Positions 1 to 7,215 are shown, counted from the stretch's first letter. The stretch is DNA of 55,091 bases from an uncultured Clostridia bacterium (GCA_934292955.1 CAKQXZ010000006.1:1-55091), one strand, 5' to 3'. The notes: a model not told the origin generated them from the letters alone. Numbers and translations: made by a program.

Positions 1-830
1 CTAAAGAAGCTGCGGAAAAAGCCGCTGCCGAAAAGGCTGCTAAAGAAGCCGCAGAGAAAGCTGCTGCAGAAAAGGCTGCTAAGGAAGCTGCAGAGAAAGC
101 CGCTGCCGAAAAGGCCGCTAAAGAAGCTGCAGAGAAAGCCGCTGCCGAAAAGGCCGCTGAAGAAGCTGCAGAGAAAGCCGCTATGGAAGCGCAGCCCGCC
201 GAAGTTTCCGCAGAAGAACCTGCCGCTGAACCCGCGCAGGAAAAAGGTTTCAAACTGACCGCACCTGCGTACTCGGCAGAAGTTCTGCCGCAACTTGCTA
301 TGAAACGCGGCAGAAAACTTATATACGCGCCCAAGGAAGTTCTGTACGAAAACTCCTGCACTATCGACGTTGCAAACAAGAAGAACGACGAAGGCTTAAA
401 GGTTAAAAACATTCTCGACGCGGAAATCAAAGAAGGATTGAAACTCGGATATCTTGATAAATACGACGGTCTTAAGGCTTCCGAAATGAAAGAAGAATAC
501 GAGAACGACACTATTTACGAAATAGCCGATCAGGAATTCAAGAAAGCCGCGCTCCGTCTTGAAGGCGACAAAGTTAAGGTTTATATATTCGACTGGACAG
601 GCACGGGCTTCCACCACATTGGTTACCTGCCCGAAAATATCGCCGAAGAAATGAACAAATACCTTACCGCAACCGATAAATACAGTTTCGATATATGCGG
701 CATTATCACCGGCGGCAAGTGCAAAACCATTACCAAAGACGAAGCAACCGGCAAAATCACCGTTTCTAAAGGCAAAGACGGCGACTACGGCGTCGATATC
801 GATATAACCGTACTCAACCGTAAAGACTGA
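1..830 (+). CDS. Ala/Lys/Glu-repeat protein, C-terminal part (5' truncated)
   Basis: The reading frame is open from the left edge, so only the C-terminal part is present. The first ~55 codons are an almost pure Ala/Lys/Glu helix-forming tract made of a 13-residue unit (KEAAEKAAAEKAA). A short Pro/Ala/Glu linker and a ~190-residue globular region follow. I do not recognise the globular region with confidence. Residues around the segment HHIGYLPENIAEEMNKYL, followed by a glycine pair, faintly resemble the end of a HIRAN-type domain, a DNA/nucleotide-associated fold, but this is a weak impression. An internal ATG at 183 is just a methionine in the repeat tract and has no ribosome site. A terminator follows the stop. 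Function unknown. Confidence 0.75.
   Translation, partial: KEAAEKAAAEKAAKEAAEKAAAEKAAKEAAEKAAAEKAAKEAAEKAAAEKAAEEAAEKAAMEAQPAEVSAEEPAAEPAQEKGFKLTAPAYSAEVLPQLAMKRGRKLIYAPKEVLYENSCTIDVANKKNDEGLKVKNILDAEIKEGLKLGYLDKYDGLKASEMKEEYENDTIYEIADQEFKKAALRLEGDKVKVYIFDWTGTGFHHIGYLPENIAEEMNKYLTATDKYSFDICGIITGGKCKTITKDEATGKITVSKGKDGDYGVDIDITVLNRKD
3..182 (+). repeat. 39-bp tandem repeat encoding 13-residue helical units
   Basis: Four consecutive 39-base units start at 3, 42, 81 and 120, with a fifth partial unit to about 182. They differ mainly at third codon positions (GCT/GCC, GAA/GAG), so the peptide is kept while the DNA drifts. The array probably continues left of the window. Confidence 0.9.
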
Positions 831-848
831 TAAATCTAAAAAACACAA

Positions 849-877
849 AGGCGACTTAACCAAGTCGCCTTTTTTTG
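849..877 (+). terminator. Intrinsic terminator of the repeat-protein gene
   Basis: An 8-bp perfect stem (GGCGACTT / AAGTCGCC, four-base loop) is followed by seven T residues, 20 bases after the stop codon. Confidence 0.9.
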
Positions 878-911
878 TTAAAGAATTCAAACCACACATT
901 ACAATACACAC

Positions 912-951
912 AAAAAGCCGCCGGCACTATCTGAAATGCTGGCGGCTTTTG
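912..951 (-). terminator. Intrinsic terminator of nagB
   Basis: Inverted repeat AAAAGCCGCC...GGCGGCTTTT lies between two convergent genes. Read leftward, a GC-rich stem ends in a run of T about 16 bases past the nagB stop. The A/T flanks make it potentially bidirectional. Confidence 0.85.
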
Positions 952-966
952 TTATTCAATATTTAA

Positions 967-1689
967 TTACAGCAAGGAAGCGGCTTCTTTGTCGCATACG
1001 AGAATGCAATCTTCGTGCTTTTGCAGAATGCTTGCGGGAACTTCGGTGGTGACTTCGCCTTTAACAAGACCGTAAACGGCTTTGGCTTTGTTCTTACCCG
1101 TTGCAAGAATAAGAATCTTTTTGGCGTTCATTATGTTCTTGGGACCCATTGTGAAAGCCTGACGGGGAACTTCGTCGATGCTCTTGAACAGGCGCGAATT
1201 ATCTTTAATGGTGCTTTCGGTAAGGTCAACTATATGCGTGGTGCAATCGAACGGAGTACCCGGTTCGTTGAACGCAATGTGTCCGTTGGAACCGATGCCC
1301 AGAACCTGAATGTCCTGACGGAGTTGCTCTAACACCTTGTCGTATCTCTTGCATTCGGCTTGCCTGTCTGCCGCCTTTCCGTTTTCGATATTGGTGTTGT
1401 TAAGATCGATATCGAGCCCTTCGAAAAGGTTGTGGCGCATAAAGTAAACGTAACTCTGATCGCTGGTTACGTCAAGCCCTGCGTATTCGTCAAGGTTGAC
1501 CGTTTTGATCTGTTTATAACTCGTGCCGTTTTCCTTGTGATCTTTTATCATTTCGGCATAAAGTCCGAGCGGAGTGGAACCGGTTGCAAGACCGAGTACC
1601 GCTTGCGGATTATTCTTTACGACGTCAATCATTATTTCCGCCGCTTTTTTACTGACTTCATCATAGTTTTCGGCTATAATAACTTTCAT
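967..1689 (-). CDS. nagB: Glucosamine-6-phosphate deaminase
   Basis: 240-residue cytoplasmic enzyme converting glucosamine-6-phosphate to fructose-6-phosphate and ammonia, linking amino-sugar breakdown to glycolysis. Family features visible are the N-terminal LGLATGSTPLGLY phosphate-binding motif, VNLDEYAGL with the catalytic Asp, and GIGSNGHIAFNEPG carrying the active-site His/Glu region. The length matches the short, non-allosteric Gram-positive form. The start is the ATG at 1689, preceded by AAGGAG; an in-frame ATG 69 bases upstream lies close to the -10 and lacks a site. It appears monocistronic, with its own promoter at 1739-1768 and two identical palindromic sites upstream that may be an operator. 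No nagA is visible nearby. Confidence 0.97.
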   Translation of the reverse strand: MKVIIAENYDEVSKKAAEIMIDVVKNNPQAVLGLATGSTPLGLYAEMIKDHKENGTSYKQIKTVNLDEYAGLDVTSDQSYVYFMRHNLFEGLDIDLNNTNIENGKAADRQAECKRYDKVLEQLRQDIQVLGIGSNGHIAFNEPGTPFDCTTHIVDLTESTIKDNSRLFKSIDEVPRQAFTMGPKNIMNAKKILILATGKNKAKAVYGLVKGEVTTEVPASILQKHEDCILVCDKEAASLL

Positions 1690-1738
1690 TTTATCTCTCC
1701 TTAACAAGAGCCATAGCCCTTTGCTTTTTATTGCCTTG

Positions 1739-1768
1739 ATTTTATTACTTTTTAACAACTACTGTCAA
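1739..1768 (-). promoter_or_regulatory. SigA-type promoter of nagB
   Basis: Read leftward: TTGACA (1763-1768), 18-base spacer, TAAAAT (1739-1744). The -10 is about 50 bases before the nagB start codon. Confidence 0.75.
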
Positions 1769-1874
1769 TCGCCGGATACGGCGGCAACCCGAAAACCGCT
1801 TTTTCCGCCATTTTTCGGTCTTTTTTTATACTCTGCAATATTTTTATGCCCTACATGCGCGCCATATACGTTGT

Positions 1875-1957
1875 GTATACATTTTGTATACAGTCGTAAC
1901 GCAATCAAGCCCGATCGCCGACTCCGCAACACTTTATTGTATATACATTTTGTATAC
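1875..1957. promoter_or_regulatory. Pair of 16-bp palindromic sites upstream of nagB
   Basis: TATACATTTTGTATAC occurs exactly at 1876-1891 and again at 1942-1957, 66 bases apart (about six helical turns). Each is a GTATAC-type dyad around ATTTT. They lie 185-270 bases upstream of nagB, past the stop of the preceding leftward gene. They look like a paired operator for a dimeric regulator, perhaps GntR-like, but the regulator is unknown. No convincing gene lies in this gap. Confidence 0.5.
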
Positions 1958-1983
1958 ACCGCAGCATAACGTGTTTTATCCGC

Positions 1984-2571
1984 TTATTCGGCGGGCGGAT
2001 TGTCTTTTATGAACTTTTTCACAAGTTCGATTTCTTTTTGCAATCTCTGCTTGTTTTCTGCGGCGATTTCGGGATTTTGTTCCATAAGTTGAAGATCGTT
2101 AAGTATCATAATCAAAAATTCGCTGTCCTTCTTTCCAAGCGCGTTGACGGTAAGCCCTTCGAGCGCGTTACCCGAAAGATATCCGCCGCTGAAACCGAAC
2201 GCCGTTCTTATCGCTTCGCTGTACTTATCAAGATCGTATAAGGCGACGCAGTATTTGTTCTGCAAAAATTGCGTTTCGTCTGCGGATAAATCTACTTTAT
2301 CGGAAAAAAGTATTTTGCAATATTCAACGGTTTTTTCGTTATTGTTTGCGGCGATCGCCCTTTTTATGACAAAGACAAGATTATCTTCCGTTTTATCCGT
2401 CTTATAGGCGCGTTCGGCATATTTAAGAGACAAAGCGCCGCTGCCTACGCCGCTGTAAAACTCGCTCATTTTACGGGGTGCAACCAAAGCGAAACACCCG
2501 TATACTATGGCAGTTATCAATATTAAAGCGGCAAAGGTTATAGCCGCCGTTCTGGCAATCAATTTGTTCAC
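1984..2571 (-). CDS. Small membrane-anchored helical protein, function unknown
   Basis: 195 residues: a short basic N-terminus, one transmembrane segment at about 7-31, then an extracytoplasmic region of regular amphipathic helices resembling a tetratricopeptide-type repeat (alternating Tyr/Ala/Leu with Asp-Lys-Tyr-Ser-Glu-Ala patterns). The start chosen is GTG at 2571, preceded by AAAGGGGC. The in-frame ATG at 2679 cannot be used by the main transcript because the promoter (-10 at 2606-2611) lies downstream of it. The gene diverges from the lipoprotein gene at 2741. I do not recognise the family; a scaffold or assembly role in the envelope is only inference. Confidence 0.75.
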   Translation of the reverse strand: MNKLIARTAAITFAALILITAIVYGCFALVAPRKMSEFYSGVGSGALSLKYAERAYKTDKTEDNLVFVIKRAIAANNNEKTVEYCKILFSDKVDLSADETQFLQNKYCVALYDLDKYSEAIRTAFGFSGGYLSGNALEGLTVNALGKKDSEFLIMILNDLQLMEQNPEIAAENKQRLQKEIELVKKFIKDNPPAE

Positions 2572-2605
2572 TTTTTGCCCCTTTTGGCTTTTGTTTTCTT
2601 CGTTG

Positions 2606-2634
2606 ATTATATCACTTAGTCGGGCATTTGTCCA
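2606..2634 (-). promoter_or_regulatory. SigA-type promoter for the membrane protein at 1984-2571
   Basis: Read leftward: TGGACA (2629-2634), 17-base spacer, consensus TATAAT (2606-2611). It decides the GTG start at 2571. Confidence 0.8.
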
Positions 2635-2692
2635 CTTTTTTATAAACAATATGCAATAGGGATTTCCATTCCTTATCAATAATTACCGAAAA

Positions 2693-2738
2693 GGCGGCGT
2701 TTTCGGTTCTTAACTTAAATGCCGCCGCATATTTTTTA
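2693..2738 (+). promoter_or_regulatory. Terminator-like hairpin abutting the next start codon
   Basis: GGCGGC (2693-2698) pairs with GCCGCC (2721-2726), followed by a run of six T ending four bases before the ATG at 2741. There is no Shine-Dalgarno sequence between the hairpin and the ATG. It could be a transcription attenuator or a translation-control structure. Confidence 0.4.
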
Positions 2739-2740
2739 CT

Positions 2741-3409
2741 ATGAAAAAAATCAGTATAAAATTATTGCTTATAGTTATCCCCTGCATTCTTACTATTTTT
2801 GCCGCCTGCAACCCTAAACCCGATTGCTTTTCGTATATAAGCGACCTTAGAAAAGACGTTTTCGTCGCCGAAGACGAAACTTTCGGCGTTGTGGTCTGGG
2901 CGGGCGCAAGAGAAACGCCCTACGCCTCCGACGGAATAAAGAACGAAACGCGGCTTAGCATTACCGTAAAAGTTACTACAAAAAAAGAAATCGGCGACAA
3001 AATAACCGCCGTCATCGCTTACGGAGATAACGAATATACGCAGGATCTTGCGTTCCACCCCGTAAAAAGCGCGATGGCTTGCTCTTTCGATGTGAACGTT
3101 CTACCCGAAAAACAAGTCGTAGTTAAACTTATCTACGGCGATCAGACCTGCACGTTAACCGCGCTTTCCGCCCTTAACGAAGATACTATCCACTATACCG
3201 AAGCCCTTAAAAAGGCTACCGATTATTGCGCGGAATATATTGAAAAACACACAGAAAACGGCAAACTGAAAGCTGAAATTTCCGTACGACTTTTAACCGA
3301 AAACGGCAACAACTACTATTACGTCGGCTTTACCGCGACGGACGGCGAGAAAAAGGCAGTGCTTATAGACGGCGAAACCGGCTCCGTCCTTGCGGAAAAG
3401 AACAATTAG
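2741..3409 (+). CDS. Putative lipoprotein, PepSY-like C-terminus
   Basis: 222 residues. A basic N-terminus and hydrophobic stretch end in a lipobox (IFAAC, Cys about 23), so it should be lipidated and held on the outer face of the membrane. The middle is a beta-rich extracytoplasmic domain of unknown type. The last ~60 residues (a long helix, then YYYVGFTATDGEKKAVLIDG and GSVLAE) resemble a PepSY/YpeB-type fold often seen in Gram-positive lipoproteins. The start is fixed by the signal peptide although no ribosome site precedes the ATG. It is monocistronic, ending at the terminator 3471-3511. The role is not known. Confidence 0.8.
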   Translation: MKKISIKLLLIVIPCILTIFAACNPKPDCFSYISDLRKDVFVAEDETFGVVVWAGARETPYASDGIKNETRLSITVKVTTKKEIGDKITAVIAYGDNEYTQDLAFHPVKSAMACSFDVNVLPEKQVVVKLIYGDQTCTLTALSALNEDTIHYTEALKKATDYCAEYIEKHTENGKLKAEISVRLLTENGNNYYYVGFTATDGEKKAVLIDGETGSVLAEKNN

Positions 3410-3470
3410 TTTTGTAACGACTTTTAGAAAAACGTAGAATTATACATTTGCCTTGCCTTATAAACAACAT

Positions 3471-3511
3471 AAAACCCGAGCGGAACGTTTATCTGTTCCT
3501 CTCGGGTTTTA
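3471..3511. terminator. Bidirectional intrinsic terminator
   Basis: AAAACCCGAG...CTCGGGTTTT with an inner GGAAC/GTTCC stem. A and T tails on both sides serve the lipoprotein gene from the left and possibly the leftward gene ending at 3567. Confidence 0.9.
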
Positions 3512-3512
3512 T

Positions 3513-3552
3513 TATAAATATCCGCCTATAGGTCGATTATTAAGGTGTTTTA
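3513..3552 (+). repeat. Dispersed hairpin repeat, copy 1
   Basis: Contains CGCCTATAGGTCGATTA, preceded by TATAAATAT that continues straight from the T-run of the terminator. It sits 15 bases past the stop of the leftward gene ending at 3567. The same 17-mer occurs inside miaA (6963-6979, other strand). Confidence 0.75.
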
Positions 3553-3566
3553 TGTAACAACTTCAA

Positions 3567-4610
3567 TTATTGAAAGTTATGGTAAACGTCCGATATGCGT
3601 TGATAGGTTTTAATAAAAACTCTGCTGCCGTCGGGTAAAACTTTATCTTCAAGGTTTATCGGACGATATAACCCGATAAACACATAACCATATGATTTTG
3701 TTTTAGCAAATACTACCCTTATAGTGTCATCGTGATACATATCATCGCGGGAATTTTGCCATACTTCTTCAATCGTATTCCATAAAATTTTATTACTCCA
3801 TTCACCGCCTTTAGTTTGCGTCCAGTTACTATGTGCAAGGAATAGCACACTATACCCTTCCGGCGTTACACTTTTAGCATAAAGACTGCAATGGTTCCCG
3901 AATGAAGATCTTTGAAAATTGTCCCACGCGAATTTACGACAACATTCATCATAGATAGGTTGAGCACTTCCGCCATATCCTTTTGTAAAGTCGCACTGTA
4001 AATTATCGCCAATAACAATTGATGATTTTTTCACTACATCTATCTCCTTATTATTTATTTTTTCCGAATTATCTAAAAATTGTGTGTTCGAATCGCTTAC
4101 ATATTTTCCATCGACATTATTATATGCATCATTCCGAACAACTTCGTTTTCTTTTAATATTTTTTTACTTTTTTCGTCTAAGAATTTTGTAATATTTTCA
4201 AAATTTACCTGCTGAGCCTTTTGATATGTAGTAAAAATATCGTAAATATATCTAAATTCAGTACAAAAAAGCCAAAAAATATAAAGTACAAACAAAAATA
4301 TAAGCGTTAAAATTCCATCTTTGGCAAATAATTTATAATAAAAATCAAAATAAACACCCCCAAATAGATTACAAAACAGCTTTAATAAACCTTTACGTTT
4401 ATCTCCTACATAAAATCTATCGACGCCTATATTACCTAAAAAAATAGAAAATAATATTGTTTTTGTTTTCCCTTTGATTGGCAGAGCCATCAATTCATCC
4501 ATGCAATCATCGGGCGCCAATCTCAAATAATTTTCTAAACTAGGCAAATCATCTTTCGATATTTGACCTTTGTACTTTTTTAATGCTGCTTCAACTCTAT
4601 CCGCCGTCAT
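3567..4610 (-). CDS. TM2-domain membrane protein with unknown C-terminal domain
   Basis: 347 residues. Residues 1-45 are a charged helical region. Residues ~48-118 form a TM2 domain: hydrophobic helix, the typical GNIGVDRFYVGD turn (about 59-70), then further membrane helices. A hydrophilic linker (130-200) and a ~145-residue domain rich in Trp, Tyr and Cys, with no family I recognise, follow. TM2 proteins are small bacterial membrane proteins of mostly unknown function. The start ATG follows GGAG by nine bases, and a near-perfect promoter lies upstream. Base composition is clearly more AT-rich than flanking genes and codon use differs (many AAA, TTT, ATA), suggesting acquisition. It diverges from the HTH gene at 4752, a possible regulator. 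Confidence 0.8.
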   Translation of the reverse strand: MTADRVEAALKKYKGQISKDDLPSLENYLRLAPDDCMDELMALPIKGKTKTILFSIFLGNIGVDRFYVGDKRKGLLKLFCNLFGGVYFDFYYKLFAKDGILTLIFLFVLYIFWLFCTEFRYIYDIFTTYQKAQQVNFENITKFLDEKSKKILKENEVVRNDAYNNVDGKYVSDSNTQFLDNSEKINNKEIDVVKKSSIVIGDNLQCDFTKGYGGSAQPIYDECCRKFAWDNFQRSSFGNHCSLYAKSVTPEGYSVLFLAHSNWTQTKGGEWSNKILWNTIEEVWQNSRDDMYHDDTIRVVFAKTKSYGYVFIGLYRPINLEDKVLPDGSRVFIKTYQRISDVYHNFQ

Positions 4611-4673
4611 TTTTCAACCACTCCTTCAGTCATTTTTCCTATTCTCTTCCCGAATAGTCTTTTTATAGACCTA

Positions 4674-4702
4674 ATTGTATTATATATAGCCTTATTTGTC
4701 AA
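4674..4702 (-). promoter_or_regulatory. SigA-type promoter of the TM2 gene
   Basis: Read leftward: TTGACA (4697-4702), 17-base spacer, TACAAT (4674-4679). The only gap between the TM2 gene and the divergent HTH gene contains this promoter, so autoregulation from here is possible. Confidence 0.8.
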
Positions 4703-4751
4703 GATATTTTATGTAAAATATTCTTAGAAAACATAGAAAGGTGAAAAATTT

Positions 4752-4988
4752 ATGTATGAAGCAGTTAAAAATCGGATATTAGAATTATGCGAAATAAAAC
4801 ATTATACAATTTATAGATTAGCAGCAGAATCATGCGTTCCGCCTTCTTCAATAAAAAATATTCTGTACGGAAAAAGCAAAAATCCGGGAATCGTAACAAT
4901 TAAAATGCTTTGCGACGGTTTTAAGATAAGCATTATAGAGTTTTTTGATACTCCGATATTCAAAAATTTAGATCAGGAACTTTGCTAA
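4752..4988 (+). CDS. Small XRE/Cro-type helix-turn-helix regulator
   Basis: 78 residues, almost entirely one Cro/C1-type DNA-binding domain: helix 1 (~2-13), the HTH helices in the segment TIYRLAAESCVPPSSIKNIL (~18-38), then the typical GIVTIKMLCDGFKISIIEFF helices 4-5. GAAAGGTG precedes the ATG. It diverges from the AT-rich TM2 gene and shares its AT-rich composition, so the pair may have arrived together. It likely binds the shared intergenic region, but the target is inference. No effector domain is present. Confidence 0.85.
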   Translation: MYEAVKNRILELCEIKHYTIYRLAAESCVPPSSIKNILYGKSKNPGIVTIKMLCDGFKISIIEFFDTPIFKNLDQELC

Positions 4989-5063
4989 CGTAAACTTTCG
5001 ATTTAACTTCAAAAAAACTTTGTATAAATCTAAATATAGTATTAAGCATACACATAAAACACA

Positions 5064-5083
5064 CGTTAATCGACTTATAGCCT
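5064..5083 (-). repeat. Dispersed hairpin repeat, copy 2
   Basis: Read on the minus strand it gives GGCTATAAGTCGATTAACGT. It lies just before the bidirectional terminator at 5092-5126, downstream of the rubrerythrin stop. Confidence 0.7.
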
Positions 5084-5091
5084 TACATGCA

Positions 5092-5126
5092 AAAACCCGA
5101 CCTGTCTTTTTGACAGGTCGGGTTTT
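5092..5126. terminator. Strong bidirectional terminator
   Basis: A perfect 15-bp stem (AAAACCCGACCTGTC and its complement) with a five-T loop and A/T flanks, between convergent genes. It ends the perR-rubrerythrin unit and the HTH gene. Confidence 0.95.
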
Positions 5127-5162
5127 CAAACAAAATGTAGGAAGTTTTAGAAACGGCAAAAA

Positions 5163-5708
5163 TTATTTGCCGAAATATCTTTTTAACAGACCGGCGAACG
5201 CTCTGCCGTGGCGTGCCTCGTCGCGAGCCATTTCGTGAACGGTATCGTGGATAGCGTCGAGATTGAGTTCTTTAGCGCGTTTTGCAAGTTGAGTTTTGCC
5301 TGCGGTTGCGCCGTTTTCGGCTTCGACTCTCATGGTAAGGTTCTTTTCGGTGGAATCGGTAACTACTTCGCCGAGAAGTTCCGCAAATTTAGCGGCGTGT
5401 TCGGCTTCTTCGTAAGCGGCTGTTTTCCAGTATTCCGCGATTTCGGGATAGCCTTCTCTTGCGGCAACTCTTGCCATTGCAAGGTACATTCCGACTTCGG
5501 TGCATTCGCCCGTGAAGTTCATTCTGAGCCCTTCGATAACGTCTTCGGGTGCGCCCTGAGCAACGCCTACAACGTGTTCTGCCGCCCACGTCATTTCTTC
5601 GTTCTGCTCGATAAACTTAGACGCGGGAGCGCCGCAAACGGGGCATTTTTCGGGAGCCGAATCGCCTTCGTGAACATAACCGCATACACTGCAAACAAAT
5701 TTTTTCAT
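5163..5708 (-). CDS. Reverse-type rubrerythrin (N-terminal rubredoxin domain)
   Basis: 181-residue cytoplasmic non-heme iron protein that reduces hydrogen peroxide in anaerobes. Residues 1-35 are a rubredoxin-like iron site with two CxxC pairs (CSVCGY, CPVCGAP). Residues 45-181 are the four-helix diiron domain with the expected Glu/His ligands ([25 protein letters not shown]). Rubredoxin at the N-terminus is the reversed order found in clostridia. The ATG at 5708 follows GGAG by nine bases; the TTG 15 bases upstream overlaps that site and is not the start. It lies 50 bases after perR, so co-transcription under peroxide control is likely. Confidence 0.95.
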   Translation of the reverse strand: MKKFVCSVCGYVHEGDSAPEKCPVCGAPASKFIEQNEEMTWAAEHVVGVAQGAPEDVIEGLRMNFTGECTEVGMYLAMARVAAREGYPEIAEYWKTAAYEEAEHAAKFAELLGEVVTDSTEKNLTMRVEAENGATAGKTQLAKRAKELNLDAIHDTVHEMARDEARHGRAFAGLLKRYFGK

Positions 5709-5758
5709 AACTTTTTTCTCCAATGGTTTTATAATTTTTAATCTAAGGCATTAAGCCG

Positions 5759-6139
5759 TTATTTACTTTGATTTTGGCAATCTTTGCAGATTCCGTAATA
5801 AACGCAACTTGCTCTGGTTACGATAAAACCGTTTTCTTCAAGTTCCGACGGGATATCGACTTCGCTTTCAAGGTCAAATACTCTGCCGCATTTTTCGCAC
5901 ACATAATGCCCATGCGGCTTGACGCAACCGTCGTAATGAGTCTTTTTGTCTGCAGTTTCGACTATTATCGCCTTGCCCTGCTCGCACAGTTGACCGAGAT
6001 TGCGATAAACCGTACCCAAACTTATGGTAGGATCGGTTTTTCGCACCTGCTCGTAAACCCACTCAGCCGTCGGGTGGCACTTTGTATTTACAAGTACGGA
6101 ATAAATTTCTTCCCGTTGCTTCGAATATCTGCTCTGCAT
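5759..6139 (-). CDS. perR: Fur-family regulator, PerR-like
   Basis: 126 residues: winged-helix DNA-binding domain (1-80, with PTISLGTVYRNL as recognition helix), then the metal-binding dimer domain. Two CxxC pairs (CEKC; CKDC near the C-terminus) should form the structural zinc site, and the regulatory His/Asp ligands are in HYDGCVKPHGHYVC. The residue after CGRVF is Asp, as in PerR, where Fur has Glu; this and the downstream rubrerythrin favour a peroxide sensor. AAGGCGG precedes the ATG. The promoter carries a perfect dyad over the transcription start, consistent with autoregulation. Fur or Zur identity is not fully excluded. Confidence 0.88.
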   Translation of the reverse strand: MQSRYSKQREEIYSVLVNTKCHPTAEWVYEQVRKTDPTISLGTVYRNLGQLCEQGKAIIVETADKKTHYDGCVKPHGHYVCEKCGRVFDLESEVDIPSELEENGFIVTRASCVYYGICKDCQNQSK

Positions 6140-6170
6140 AACTGCCGCCTTACAAGTTCATAATCGATAT

Positions 6171-6216
6171 CAGTAATCGTTACTGTTATTATAATAGCAA
6201 AAAACTCTTTTGTCAA
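6171..6216 (-). promoter_or_regulatory. perR promoter with operator-like dyad
   Basis: Read leftward: TTGACA (6211-6216), 17-base spacer, TATAAT (6188-6193). A perfect inverted repeat CAGTAA-TCG-TTACTG (6171-6185) covers the expected transcription start, a standard repressor position. Its sequence differs from the Bacillus PerR box, so the binder needs testing. Confidence 0.75.
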
Positions 6217-6289
6217 GAGTTTTTAAGAAAATTTTTTTATTTTTTTTTACAGGCTGAAAAAGCCGCCATTTTAATAATTGACTTACAAG

Positions 6290-6314
6290 CCCGCTATAGC
6301 CGATTTTTTACGGC
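6290..6314 (+). repeat. Dispersed hairpin repeat, degenerate copy 3
   Basis: Contains CCGCTATAGCCGATTTTTTA then CGGC, a diverged match to the repeat consensus. It sits in the usual place, about 25 bases past the miaA stop. Confidence 0.4.
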
Positions 6315-6336
6315 AAAAAGGGTTATAAAAAGGCGT

Positions 6337-7215
6337 TCAGGCTTTTATAAAGTTAGCAACTATTTGTTTTGCGGCGGTTTCATAATCGCCCGTCATATCG
6401 AGCGGATAGGCGTTCTGCTCTTTTTTGAACCATGTGACCTGACGTTTTGCAAAGTGTCTTATTTCGGTAAGCAGAGTTTCGCGATACTCCTCAAAAGTAT
6501 ATTCGCCGTTAAGATAGCGGTTGGTGTATCTATATTCAAGCCCCAGACCTTCTAAAAATTCGTCGGTTGCGCCCTGCTGTTTAAGGCGTTTTACTTCGTC
6601 AACCATACCCGCGTTAAGCCTTGCGTCAAGCCGCAGTTCTATTCTTTTATATAATATGTCGCGCGAGAAAACGGGAATAAGTTGTATGTAATCGTAAACG
6701 GGCTTATTCACGCCCGCGGCAACACCCTTCATTCTTTTTTCAAGTCTTCTTGCAAGGTGGCGCGGAGATAACCCGTCGGGTACTTCTTCGCCGTATTCTT
6801 TCAATTTTTCGACCAGTTGCTCGGTAGTCAAGGCGTTTATTTCTTTACGGAGTTCGGGATCGTCCTGCTCTTCGGAAAGATTATAGCCCTGCGTTACCGC
6901 CCTTGAATAAAGCCCCGTTCCCCCAACCAAAAAAGGCGTTTTTTTACGCGCGATTATATCGTTAATCGACCTATAGGCGAGTTTTTGGTATTCCGCAAGC
7001 GAGAAACTTTCGTTAGGTTCTTTTATATCGAGAAGATGGTGCTTTACCTGCGCCTGCTCCTCGGCGGTAACCTTGCCCGTGCCGAGATCAAGCCCCTTGT
7101 ATATCTGCCGCGAATCGCAAGAAACGATTTCGCCGTCAAACTCTTTGGCAAGAATTATTCCGAGATCGCTTTTACCCGACGCAGTTGTTCCCACTACGGT
7201 AATCAGTTTATCCAT
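6337..7215 (-). CDS. miaA: tRNA dimethylallyltransferase
   Basis: 292-residue enzyme transferring the dimethylallyl group to A37 of tRNAs reading UNN codons. Visible features are the P-loop GTTASGKS (~9-16), the DSRQIYKG substrate motif (~35-42), GGTGLYSRAV, and the C-terminal KRQVTWFK motif that contacts the anticodon loop. The ATG at 7215 follows AAGGGG; the ORF could extend nine codons upstream but has no site there. Odd feature: the codons for AYRSIN (complement of 6963-6979) are identical over 17 bases to the dispersed intergenic repeat at 3513-3552. Confidence 0.97.
   Translation of the reverse strand: MDKLITVVGTTASGKSDLGIILAKEFDGEIVSCDSRQIYKGLDLGTGKVTAEEQAQVKHHLLDIKEPNESFSLAEYQKLAYRSINDIIARKKTPFLVGGTGLYSRAVTQGYNLSEEQDDPELRKEINALTTEQLVEKLKEYGEEVPDGLSPRHLARRLEKRMKGVAAGVNKPVYDYIQLIPVFSRDILYKRIELRLDARLNAGMVDEVKRLKQQGATDEFLEGLGLEYRYTNRYLNGEYTFEEYRETLLTEIRHFAKRQVTWFKKEQNAYPLDMTGDYETAAKQIVANFIKA
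6963..6979 (-). repeat. Repeat core inside the miaA coding sequence
   Basis: On the coding strand it reads CGCCTATAGGTCGATTA, identical to copy 1 and sharing 15 bases with the copy at 35527-35573. It is in frame and adds no stop. Confidence 0.6.

Noticed and set aside
3..182. CRISPR array
   Set aside because: The 39-base units are contiguous without spacers and stay in frame as coding sequence.
1765..1959. 64-codon minus-strand ORF upstream of nagB
   Set aside because: No ribosome site, unusual composition, and it overlaps the nagB promoter -35 and the two dyad sites.
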